DNA of 64,000 nucleotides. Origin: Neolewinella maritima (lineage in GTDB: Bacteria; Bacteroidota; Bacteroidia; Chitinophagales; Saprospiraceae). The notes under the pieces are model-generated. The model was not told the origin of the DNA and ran no database searches. It saw nothing but the letters and a program-made list of their open reading frames with translations. Positions 27,672 to 35,017 of the stretch are shown here, one piece after another. The DNA is taken from NCBI RefSeq assembly GCF_923081025.1, contig NZ_CAKLPZ010000003.1, positions 62,001 through 126,000 on the forward strand, written 5' to 3'. The position numbers were made by a program, and so were the translations under genes. Numbering within the stretch: the stretch's first letter is position 1; each line of letters begins with the position of its first letter.

Positions 27672-29198
27672 ATGGCCTTCTACGGACACGTTATCAAAGC
27701 CCTGATCGAAACCAAGCACGCGCTGCTACCGCACGAGCCCAACGATCCGGCCGCCGCCCAGGAGGAGCAGCTGCGTGACCTACTCGAGACTGCCAAGGAT
27801 ACCGCCTTCGGTAAGTACTACAACTTCGCCGGTATCCTGGAGGCGGAGGACATCCGCACGGCCTACGGCGAGCGGGTCCCCCTGCACGACTACCAAACCA
27901 TGAACGAAGAGTGGTGGAAGCAGCAACGCCACCATCCGGACATCACCTGGCCCGGGCGCCCTGAATTCTTTGCCCTCAGCAGCGGCACCACCGGTAAGAA
28001 AAGCAAGCGCATCCCCGTCACCGAAGAGATGCTTGAGTGCACCCAGCGCGTGGGCCGCGGACAGGCCGAGTGTCTGGCCAACTTCGACCTGCCCGCAGAG
28101 CTGTTCGAAAAGGATATCCTGATGCTTACCAGCTCCGCCGACCTCGACGAGAAGGACGGCTACAAGGAGGGCGAGATCAGCGGCATCAACGTCAGCAACA
28201 TGCCCGAATTCATGGAAGGCGTCTACAAGCCCGGCCTGGAGATCGCCCAGATCGCCGACTGGGACGAGCGCGTACAGCGCATCGCCGAGGAAGCCCCGAA
28301 GTGGGATGTCGGCGCCCTGGCCGGTATCCCCTCCTGGATGGTCATGATGCTGCGCAAGGTCATCGAGCACAATAAGCTGAAGAACATCCACGACATCTGG
28401 CCCAACCTAAGCGTATACACCACCGGTGGCGTGGCCTTCGAGCCCTACCGCGAGGTCTTCGAGTCGCTGCTGGCCCGCCCCATCGTGATCATGGATACCT
28501 ACCTGGCCAGCGAAGGCTTCTTTGCCTTCAATGCCCGGCCCGACACCATGGCCATGGAGATCGCACTCGACCACGGCATGTACTTCGAATTCGTGCCCCA
28601 CAACGAACGTGGTTTCGACGCCACCGGCACTATTCTGGATAAGCCCGAGGTCCTGGATTTCCGGCAGGTAGAAGAGGGTACGGACTACGCCCTCATCGTC
28701 TCCACCCCCGCCGGCGCCTGGCGCTACATGATCGGCGACACCATCAAATTCGTCGACAAGGCGAAAATGGAGATCGTCATCACCGGCCGCACCAAGTATT
28801 TCCTCAACGTAGTCGGCAGTCAGCTTTCCGAAGAGAAACTCAACAAGGCCATCCAGGTACTCAACAAGACGGCGGGGTCGCAGGTGAAAGAATTTGCCGT
28901 AGGCGCGGTCAAGCGCGCAGAAGACGGAGAGTACGTCCACCAGTGGATCCTCGGTCTGGAAGCCGGCGAACTAGACGCCGAGCGCGCCAAGCAGATCATC
29001 GACGACCACCTCAAGGAGGTCAACAAGAACTACGCCGTAGCCCGCCAGAAAGCCCTCAAGGACCTGCGCGTGAAGGTAGTCCCCGCCGATCGCCTCTACG
29101 CTTTCCTGGAGCAGACCAAGAAGAAGGGCGGACAGATCAAGTTCCCCAAGGTGATGCCGGAGGAGAAGCTTACTGACTTGCTGGCGTTTTTGGGTTAA
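27672..29198 (+). CDS. GH3-family acyl-acid-amido synthetase-like protein
   Basis: A 508-residue ANL-superfamily-like protein resembling plant GH3 enzymes, which adenylate carboxylates and ligate them to amino acids. Visible are the nucleotide motif SSGTTGKKSKRIPVT, the second motif YLASEGFFAF, YRYMIGDT-like WRYMIGDTIKF, and the C-terminal ITGRTKYFLNVVGSQLSEE hinge. Bacterial members are of unknown substrate. Length is standard. Cytosolic. Its stop codon forms part of one arm of a long inverted repeat (29192-29303). Confidence 0.85.
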   Translation: MAFYGHVIKALIETKHALLPHEPNDPAAAQEEQLRDLLETAKDTAFGKYYNFAGILEAEDIRTAYGERVPLHDYQTMNEEWWKQQRHHPDITWPGRPEFFALSSGTTGKKSKRIPVTEEMLECTQRVGRGQAECLANFDLPAELFEKDILMLTSSADLDEKDGYKEGEISGINVSNMPEFMEGVYKPGLEIAQIADWDERVQRIAEEAPKWDVGALAGIPSWMVMMLRKVIEHNKLKNIHDIWPNLSVYTTGGVAFEPYREVFESLLARPIVIMDTYLASEGFFAFNARPDTMAMEIALDHGMYFEFVPHNERGFDATGTILDKPEVLDFRQVEEGTDYALIVSTPAGAWRYMIGDTIKFVDKAKMEIVITGRTKYFLNVVGSQLSEEKLNKAIQVLNKTAGSQVKEFAVGAVKRAEDGEYVHQWILGLEAGELDAERAKQIIDDHLKEVNKNYAVARQKALKDLRVKVVPADRLYAFLEQTKKKGGQIKFPKVMPEEKLTDLLAFLG

Positions 29199-29303
29199 AC
29201 ACGGAGTACACGGAGGTGAATGCACGGAGGTACACTGAGCGTGAGACGTAACACCTCGGTGTCCCTCCGTGCCCTACCTCCGTCCACCTCCGTGTTTAAA
29301 CCC
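29192..29303. repeat. Imperfect inverted repeat with CACGGAGGT units
   Basis: The whole gap between the convergent GH3 and NhaC genes is one imperfect hairpin. The arms are about 48 nt (29192-29239 and 29255-29303), each with three CACGGAGG-type units, and include both stop codons (GGGTTAAAC opposite GTTTAAACCC). It probably works as a bidirectional terminator. Confidence 0.78.
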
Positions 29304-30793
29304 TACCACACCAACCCCAACACCAAATAAAGCCCGGCCGCAATCCCCCCAGCCAGCCCCGCATACGGCAGCTGCGTCTTCACGTGGTCGATGTGGTCGG
29401 TGGAGGAGGCCATGCTACTCAGGATGGTCGTATCCGAAATAGGGGAGCAGTGATCGCCGAACACCCCCCCGCCCAGGACGGCAGCTACGGCCATGAGCAC
29501 GTTGGCGTCCATATCACGGGCCATGGGTACGGCGATGGGGATCATGATGGCGAAGGTGCCCCAACTCGTACCGGTACTGAAGGCGATGAAGCAGGTCACG
29601 ACGAAGACCAGGAAGGGCACCAGGCCGGGCGAGAGCCAGCCCCGGGCCACCTCGGAGACATAGATACCGGTCTCCAACTGGCGGCAGAGTCCGCCGATCG
29701 CGAAGGCCAGGAGCATGAGCAGGGCCAGGGGGATCAGTCCGGCAATACCCTTCAGGACCAGATCGACCGACTCCCGGATACCGAAGATGCCCTGGGCCTT
29801 GTAGAAGGTCATGGACACCAAGATGGACAGGGTAACCGCCACCAGTACAGCCGTAGATCCACTACCACTGCCGATGGCCTGGAAGATCATTGCACCGGCG
29901 GACGCGCCCGCTCCCAGTGCGGTACGGGCCTCCTCCCAGCCGGTGTAGGCCAGCATGAAGGGCATGAAGACGACCATAACCGCGATGGGGATGACCATAT
30001 TGACCGCCCGGGGTGTGACGCCCTCCTTGGCCTCGATGCTGGTGAGCTCCTCATCGACTACGGGGGTGGCGCCTTCGTTGAGGGTTTGTCCCCGGCGGGC
30101 CCGCTGCTCGGCGCGCTTCATGGGGCCCCACTCGACGCCGGTGAGGATGACAGTGGGCACCAGCAAGATGGCGGCCAGGGCGTAGAAGTTGTAGCCCATG
30201 GCCTGTAGCATCGTGCTGAAGGGATTCTCGAAACCCTGGGCGGCGAGCAGGGTCATGATGAAGGCCCCCCAGCCGTTGAAAGGGATCAGGATGGAGCTGG
30301 GGGCGGAGGAGGAGTCGGCGATGTAGGCCAGTTTCTCCCGACTCAGGCCCAGCTTGTCGAAGATGGGGCGGTACAGGGTGCCGACGGTAAGCACGCTGAT
30401 GCTAGATTCCACGAAGACCAGCACGCCGGTGATCCAGGCCAGTAGCTGCACGACCTTGCGGCTGGAGCCATCCTGCCGCTCCTCGTAGCTCCGTAGTCGC
30501 CGCTCGATGGCCGTGATGAAGCCCGCTACGCCGCCGCTGCGCTGCATGAACACGATGAGTGCTCCGACGAGGGCGCAGAACATGATGGTGCGGGTGTTAC
30601 CGGCGTCGGCAAAGACATCGACCAGTCCCTGCATCGTATCCAGGAAGCCGATCCAGGGGTTGCCGTCGGCCAGGATCACGTAGCCTAGAAAAATGCCCGC
30701 CAGGAGGGAGATGAAGACTTGCCGGGTGAGGATCGCCAGCAGGATCGCGATGACGGGGGGCAGGAGGGTGAGGATGCCTAGTTGTTCAGCCAT
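29303..30793 (-). CDS. nhaC: Na+/H+ antiporter NhaC family protein
   Basis: A 496-residue polytopic inner-membrane transporter starting at ATG 30793 (MAEQLGILTLLPP); the further-open upstream frame is basic and not membrane-like. About 11-12 hydrophobic helices are present, with the family motifs FVESSISVLTVGTLYRP, IPFNGWGAF, STGTSWGTFAIMIPIA and GDHCSPISDTTILSS. It probably exchanges sodium for protons, fitting a marine or saline lifestyle; NhaC relatives can also move organic ions or amino acids. Monocistronic. Confidence 0.88.
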   Translation of the reverse strand: MAEQLGILTLLPPVIAILLAILTRQVFISLLAGIFLGYVILADGNPWIGFLDTMQGLVDVFADAGNTRTIMFCALVGALIVFMQRSGGVAGFITAIERRLRSYEERQDGSSRKVVQLLAWITGVLVFVESSISVLTVGTLYRPIFDKLGLSREKLAYIADSSSAPSSILIPFNGWGAFIMTLLAAQGFENPFSTMLQAMGYNFYALAAILLVPTVILTGVEWGPMKRAEQRARRGQTLNEGATPVVDEELTSIEAKEGVTPRAVNMVIPIAVMVVFMPFMLAYTGWEEARTALGAGASAGAMIFQAIGSGSGSTAVLVAVTLSILVSMTFYKAQGIFGIRESVDLVLKGIAGLIPLALLMLLAFAIGGLCRQLETGIYVSEVARGWLSPGLVPFLVFVVTCFIAFSTGTSWGTFAIMIPIAVPMARDMDANVLMAVAAVLGGGVFGDHCSPISDTTILSSMASSTDHIDHVKTQLPYAGLAGGIAAGLYLVLGLVW

Positions 30794-30954
30794 AGGTAGG
30801 GGCCGCTGCGCGGGTTTAGACCGCGTATCGCGGGTAGCTCGCCTTCGGCTCGATGGGTGCAAGGTAGGGCCTGGAGGGAGGAACTCTTTCGGGCCCGGCG
30901 TGTCTAAACATTGCGGGCGGGCGGCGCGCTTAGCAAAGTATAAATTAGCTACAC

Positions 30955-31233
30955 ATGGCAAAGACCATCAAGACCATCGATCAGAACCTCATCAAGGCCT
31001 TTGCCGAGGCACGCAACGGGCTGCCGGCCATGGTAGACCAGGTGCAGGATGGCTACAACAGCCAGCCCCTGCGGTTTCACTTCGATGAGGTGGATAATAA
31101 AGATGCCTTCGACCTCAATCCGGTCAGCTGGCAGGTCTTCTTCCTGGAGATGCAGAACCGGGAGCTCGCCCTAGCCTACGAGGAGGACGGTGACGATCCC
31201 TACTTCTATGAGTTCGTACCCGCCAACGCCTAG
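30955..31233 (+). CDS. Small conserved hypothetical protein
   Basis: A 92-residue acidic cytosolic protein (MAKTIKTIDQNLIKAF...). The C-terminal half is rich in aromatic and acidic residues (NPVSWQVFFLEMQNRELALAYEEDGDDPYFYEFV), with no Cys and no known motif. Its stop (31231-31233) is immediately followed by the ATG of the TIGR01777 gene, and a GTGA overlap links that gene to the DUF4130 gene, so the three form one operon. Function not assigned. Confidence 0.7.
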   Translation: MAKTIKTIDQNLIKAFAEARNGLPAMVDQVQDGYNSQPLRFHFDEVDNKDAFDLNPVSWQVFFLEMQNRELALAYEEDGDDPYFYEFVPANA

Positions 31234-32136
31234 ATGATGCAGACCGTACTCATCGGGGGAGGAAGTGGATTCGTGGGCATGCACCTGTCGCGCCGACTGC
31301 GCCGTGACGGCTACGCCGTACGCCACCTGAGCCGAAGCAAGCGACCAAACGCCGAATTCCCCACCTTCCAGTGGGACGTCATGGCCGGTACCGCGGAGGA
31401 CGAGGCCTTCACCGGGGTCGACTACGTGATCAATCTGACGGGCGCCGGCATCGCCGACGAGCGCTGGACGGAGGCGCGCAAGCAGGTCATCATTAGCAGC
31501 CGCACCCAGTCTACCCAGCTACTGGCGCGGTCGCTGGAGCGGTTGGACGTGCGGCCCAAGCTATACATCTCCGCCAGTGCCATCGGCTACTACGGCGATC
31601 GGGGAGAGCAGCTGCTGACGGAGCAAGACCGGCCGGGCACCGGCTTTCTAAGCGAATCCTGTGTGGCCTGGGAGCAGTCGACCGAGGCGATCGCCCAGTT
31701 GGGTATCCCGCTTTGCATCAACCGCACCGGTATCGTACTACACCCGGAGGCGGGGGCCTTGCAGAAGATGCTGCTGCCCCTGAAGGTGTGGACCTCGACC
31801 TACTTCGGCGACGGGCAGCAGTACTACAGCTGGATCCACATAGAGGATATCGTGAGTGTCTATGCGCACATGCTACAGCATACGCTGACGGGCGTCTACA
31901 ACGGCACGGCTCCGAATCCGGTCCGCAACAAGCAATTTGCCGAAGCCCTGGGGCCGGCAATAAATAAGAAGGCCGTCGTGCTACCCGCACCCGTGCCGGC
32001 ACTGAAGGTCGCCCTAGGGGAGATGAGCCATACCGTGCTGGACAGTGCCCGCTGCTCGGCGGCGAAGATCGAAGCCACCGGATTCCGCTTCGCTTACCCC
32101 GAACTCAGTCAGGCCCTCGAACAGCTGCTGGGGTGA
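31234..32136 (+). CDS. TIGR01777 family SDR epimerase-like protein (YfcH-like)
   Basis: A 300-residue extended-SDR protein with an N-terminal NAD(P)-binding GGGSGFVGMHLSRRL (residues 8-22), VDYVINLTGAGIADERW, the active-site region SASAIGYYGDRG (YxxxK not canonical, as is usual in this family), and the C-terminal HTVLDSARCSAAKIEATGFRFAYP typical of TIGR01777/YfcH. Its substrate is unknown. Start overlaps nothing but abuts the preceding stop; its own stop overlaps the next start as GTGA. Confidence 0.9.
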   Translation: MMQTVLIGGGSGFVGMHLSRRLRRDGYAVRHLSRSKRPNAEFPTFQWDVMAGTAEDEAFTGVDYVINLTGAGIADERWTEARKQVIISSRTQSTQLLARSLERLDVRPKLYISASAIGYYGDRGEQLLTEQDRPGTGFLSESCVAWEQSTEAIAQLGIPLCINRTGIVLHPEAGALQKMLLPLKVWTSTYFGDGQQYYSWIHIEDIVSVYAHMLQHTLTGVYNGTAPNPVRNKQFAEALGPAINKKAVVLPAPVPALKVALGEMSHTVLDSARCSAAKIEATGFRFAYPELSQALEQLLG

Positions 32137-32903
32137 TCTTTACCTACGACGGCTCGTTTGCGGGATTACTCTCCGCCATCTTCGAGGTGTTTCGCCTGCG
32201 GGCCGATGCCATCGACGTAGTGGCGGAAGACCGCTACCAGCAGCAGCTGTTTGCCGAAGCGATCCACGTGCCAACCGATGAGGCGCATGCGAAGCGAGTT
32301 CGGGTAGGGCTGAAGAAACGCAGCGAGAATTCCCAGGTCATCCAACTATTGCGACACGCCTTTCTGACCGAGCAGCCGGAGGTGGAGCGGCTGATCCTGC
32401 ACTTTATCCGGCGGCAGATGGCGGTACACGCCCTGGACGTAAGCAAGGATGCGGGCGACGAGAAGATCCGCCGCATCCTCCGGCTCAAGCAGCAGATGGG
32501 GCGCGAGGTGCACCGGATGCATGCCTTTACCCGCTTTCAGCTTACGCCGGACGGGATGTATGTGGCCCTGGTCAATCCCGACTTCAACTGCCTGCCCCTG
32601 ATCGGCGATCACTTCGCGGCCCGCTACCCGGCTATGGAGTGGCTGATCTACGATACGAACCGTCACTACGGCCTGCACTGGAACAGTCAGACGAAGCGGG
32701 CGGAGTTCATCACGCTCGATTCCGGTCAGGACGGGAATTTGCGCAGCTTATCCACCGAGATGCTAGATGCGGCCGAGACCGACTACCAGCAACTCTGGCA
32801 GACCTACTTCAAGGCCGTCGATATTCCCGAGCGGAAGAACCTGAAGCTGCACTTGCAGCACGTACCGAAGCGCTACTGGAAGTACCTCACCGAAAAGATT
32901 TGA
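32133..32903 (+). CDS. DUF4130/TIGR03915 putative DNA repair protein
   Basis: A 256-residue protein of the TIGR03915/DUF4130 family: FTYDGSFAGLLSAIFEVF at the N terminus, LKQQMGREVHRMHAFTRFQ in the middle, and FAARYPAMEWLIYDTNRHYGLHW. The family normally travels with a radical-SAM protein (TIGR03916) and is predicted to act in DNA repair, sometimes fused to uracil-DNA glycosylase. Here the partner is not adjacent. Start is GTG 32133, overlapping the preceding stop (GTGA). The 3' end overlaps the convergent GNAT gene by 17 bp. Confidence 0.85.
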   Translation: MIFTYDGSFAGLLSAIFEVFRLRADAIDVVAEDRYQQQLFAEAIHVPTDEAHAKRVRVGLKKRSENSQVIQLLRHAFLTEQPEVERLILHFIRRQMAVHALDVSKDAGDEKIRRILRLKQQMGREVHRMHAFTRFQLTPDGMYVALVNPDFNCLPLIGDHFAARYPAMEWLIYDTNRHYGLHWNSQTKRAEFITLDSGQDGNLRSLSTEMLDAAETDYQQLWQTYFKAVDIPERKNLKLHLQHVPKRYWKYLTEKI

Positions 32904-33372
32904 GCATGAAGCGGTCACAGCCACTGTGTCCGGTAGCTCCCATGGGGCCGTCGATGGGCTCGAAGCCGTACTTCGCGTAGACCTGAGCGGCCGTGGTCAT
33001 GGCCGTGACCGTCTCCAGGTACATCGCTGCAAAGCCATCCCGCTGGGCAGCAGCCAGACAGGTTTCCATCAGCAGCTTACCGCCGCCCAGGCCGCGGGCT
33101 TCGGGCAGCAGGTACATCTTGCGCAGTTCGCAGACCGTGCCGTCGCCACCGTCCAGGGGGGCATAGCCGCCTACGCCTACTATGGCATCTGCGGCGGTAG
33201 TGAGCACGTAGAAGGCCGCGCGGGGCTGCCGGTAGGCGGCGTACATATCGTCGAGCTCCGGATCGTTGATCGAAAACCCTTCACCGACGCAGTTGAATTC
33301 CGGCATAACGGTGCGTACGACCCGGGCTACGGCGGGATTGTCGGCGGGGGTGATGGGACGTAGGGAAAGCAT
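32887..33372 (-). CDS. GNAT family N-acetyltransferase
   Basis: A 161-residue acetyltransferase with the GNAT fold: N-terminal SLRPITPADNPAVARVVRTV, central strand VGVGGYAPL, the acetyl-CoA loop LPEARGLGGGKLLMETCL, and the C-terminal YAKYGFEPIDGPMGATGH typical of YjdJ/ArgA-like single-domain enzymes. Start chosen at ATG 33372, one base after the hpt stop (TGAGATG); an ATG at 33390 would overlap hpt. Substrate unknown. Probably co-transcribed with hpt. Confidence 0.88.
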   Translation of the reverse strand: MLSLRPITPADNPAVARVVRTVMPEFNCVGEGFSINDPELDDMYAAYRQPRAAFYVLTTAADAIVGVGGYAPLDGGDGTVCELRKMYLLPEARGLGGGKLLMETCLAAAQRDGFAAMYLETVTAMTTAAQVYAKYGFEPIDGPMGATGHSGCDRFMLKSFR

Positions 33373-33373
33373 C

Positions 33374-33934
33374 TCAGTAGTCTTCGGCAAGTTGGTAGAT
33401 GGCGGGTAGCTGGCGGCCGAGACCGTCGTAGTCCAGCCCGTAACCCACTACGAATTTAGTCGGTATGCTGAATCCGATCAGGTCGATGTCGACGGGCACC
33501 CGCTGGGCATCCGGCTTATGGAGTAGGGTGACCAACGTAATCGAGCGGGGCTGCAGCTCGCGGAGCACGGGTAGGAAAGCCTGCATGGTGAGTCCGCTGT
33601 CGACGATATCCTCGATGAGCACTACGTCCTTGTCCCGTACCAACTCCTCTTCGGGGGGGAGTAGCAACTTGACCTGACCGCCCGATTCCGTGCCGGTGTA
33701 GCTGCTGGTGCGTACGAAACACACCTCGCCACCCAGCCGGCTGGCCCGCACCAGATCGGCGGCGAAAACGAAAGCTCCCTTCAGCATCACGACGAAACTG
33801 GGGGCTCCTCCAGATAGCCGGTCGTACAGTTCCTGCCCCATGGCCTCTACCCGCTGCTGGATCTCCTGCTCCCCGATGAAGGGCTGAAAGGTGTGCTCGT
33901 GGAGCTGGATACGAGCGGGGAGGGGAGGGAGCAT
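33374..33934 (-). CDS. hpt: Hypoxanthine phosphoribosyltransferase
   Basis: A 186-residue type I phosphoribosyltransferase that salvages hypoxanthine/guanine with PRPP. It has the PRPP loop VVLIEDIVDSGLTMQAF (near residue 110), the flexible-loop sequence SSYTGTESGGQVKL, and the purine-recognition KFVVGYGLDYDGLGRQLP. Length is normal. Start at ATG 33934; a TTG seven codons upstream is a weaker alternative. It leads a two-gene unit with the downstream GNAT gene. Confidence 0.93.
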   Translation of the reverse strand: MLPPLPARIQLHEHTFQPFIGEQEIQQRVEAMGQELYDRLSGGAPSFVVMLKGAFVFAADLVRASRLGGEVCFVRTSSYTGTESGGQVKLLLPPEEELVRDKDVVLIEDIVDSGLTMQAFLPVLRELQPRSITLVTLLHKPDAQRVPVDIDLIGFSIPTKFVVGYGLDYDGLGRQLPAIYQLAEDY

Positions 33935-34270
33935 GCTAAAATTTCTGTAGGCCAAAGGAACGCAAAATTGCCGCCGGACCGGTCGGACAGCGGTACGCGT
34001 GCTGCCGTAGTACGGGAATTGACGTGCTAACAGTAGCGTATTGTCCTATACTCGTTTTAGAACTAAACGATACAATCTTGTGGTAACACAAAACAATGTT
34101 TCATCATATGATGAGCCACAGTCGATCATGCGGAATACCGAATCTATATTATTCGTTGCTATGGCAATAATTCAAACTTTAATTTGCAATTATACCTAGA
34201 TACTTACCGATAGTTTTACTGAGTACTGCATACGCGAAATACGGTCTGCATAACTTTTATGCCTTGAGAC
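33935..34270. other. AT-rich intergenic region upstream of hpt
   Basis: Roughly 340 bp, notably AT-rich, with no ORF or tRNA-like fold. It must contain the hpt promoter on the minus strand, but no convincing TTG/TAnnTTTG pair was identified. It leads into the candidate small-RNA unit at 34271-34402. Confidence 0.5.
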
Positions 34271-34303
34271 TTGGAAATTCCCTGCCGATAGTCCCTATAT
34301 TTG
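34271..34303 (+). promoter_or_regulatory. Promoter of the candidate small RNA
   Basis: TTGG at 34271-34274 and a perfect TAnnTTTG box TATATTTG at 34296-34303, separated by 21 bp, match the Bacteroidota sigma-ABfr promoter pattern. It faces a short transcript with no gene other than an 8-codon frame. Confidence 0.65.
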
Positions 34304-34310
34304 AATGCAC

Positions 34311-34402
34311 GTACGGCTCCCGGGCCACCTGCGTGACGATGAATAATTTGGTTTTATTTGGTTAGGGCTGAGGTGGTGCTGTGGTGGCACTACCTCTTTT
34401 TT
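34311..34402 (+). ncRNA. Candidate small RNA, about 90 nt
   Basis: An orphan transcription unit: a promoter (34271-34303) predicts a start near 34310, and a strong intrinsic terminator ends at 34402. No sizeable ORF lies between; the longest frame is 8 codons (34339-34365). The 5' part can fold (CACG/CGTG and GGC/GCC pairings at 34308-34335). It is not tmRNA, and the SRP RNA core motif was not found. It is antisense only to the last bases of the convergent lipoprotein gene. The structure and function are inferred. Confidence 0.5.
34370..34402 (+). terminator. Intrinsic terminator
   Basis: GAGGTGGTGC (34370-34379) pairs with GCACTACCTC (34387-34396) with one G-T wobble, followed by six T residues. 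Orientation is plus strand, where no protein gene precedes it. The T run overlaps the stop codon of the minus-strand lipoprotein gene. Confidence 0.8.
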
Positions 34403-34961
34403 ATTTCCAGCGGACCGTAATGGTCGCGTCCAGATCGTCGCCAAAACGGTTGACCTGCTCCGTCCGGATATCGTAGCCGAGCGCCGGATCGTAGGTCAGC
34501 CGGTGCGTACCATCGGAGAGCACCGTGCCGGTCTTGCGTAGCACGACAATCTTGGTGGGTCGATCATCGATCAGGGTGACCTCCAGTTGCCGCGTCTGCA
34601 TACTGCTGTCCGTAGCGGTATACACCCGCACCTGCGCCCCGCCGCCCTGCGCTTCTTCCTCCGCGAGCGTGTACTTATCGAGCCAGGCCGGCTTATTGAT
34701 GTCTGCCTCCCGGAAGAGCCGCAGATCGGTGGCAAACCGCAGGTCATCCAGCTCCTTCGATTCCTCTACGCCGTTGAGCACGATCGTTTTACGTACCGTA
34801 GGATCAAGAGCGGTGAGGCTATCCACCTGTGCGTCGATATAGCCCGCCAGGTCGAAGAAGGGCTCCCGCTCCATATCCTGCTGTAGCTCGTCGGCGTAGC
34901 AGCCGGTCAGTAGGGGGAAACACAGCAGCAGTAGCAACAGGGAGGGAAGTCGGTAAGTCAT
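34401..34961 (-). CDS. Hypothetical lipoprotein
   Basis: A 186-residue protein with a lipoprotein signal (MTYRLPSLLLLLLCFPLLTGC; lipobox LTGC, Cys21). The mature chain begins with an acidic segment and is mixed alpha/beta: DLAGYIDAQVDSLTALDPTVRKTI, a charged helix, then strands TRQLEVTLIDDRPTKIVVL and YDIRTEQVNRFGDDLDATITVRW. The ending resembles single-domain beta proteins seen widely in Bacteroidota, but no family is recognised. Likely anchored to the outer membrane or periplasmic side. Monocistronic. Confidence 0.68.
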   Translation of the reverse strand: MTYRLPSLLLLLLCFPLLTGCYADELQQDMEREPFFDLAGYIDAQVDSLTALDPTVRKTIVLNGVEESKELDDLRFATDLRLFREADINKPAWLDKYTLAEEEAQGGGAQVRVYTATDSSMQTRQLEVTLIDDRPTKIVVLRKTGTVLSDGTHRLTYDPALGYDIRTEQVNRFGDDLDATITVRWK

Positions 34962-35017
34962 CGAGGATGTAAACCTGCGAGGGTAGCGTAGGTTGCCCTG
35001 CCCCCGTGGGTGGGGCG

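Noticed and set aside
34271-34402. tmRNA or SRP RNA
   Set aside because: The length of about 92 nt, the absence of the conserved SRP tetraloop sequence and the lack of a tag-peptide frame or CCA end exclude both.
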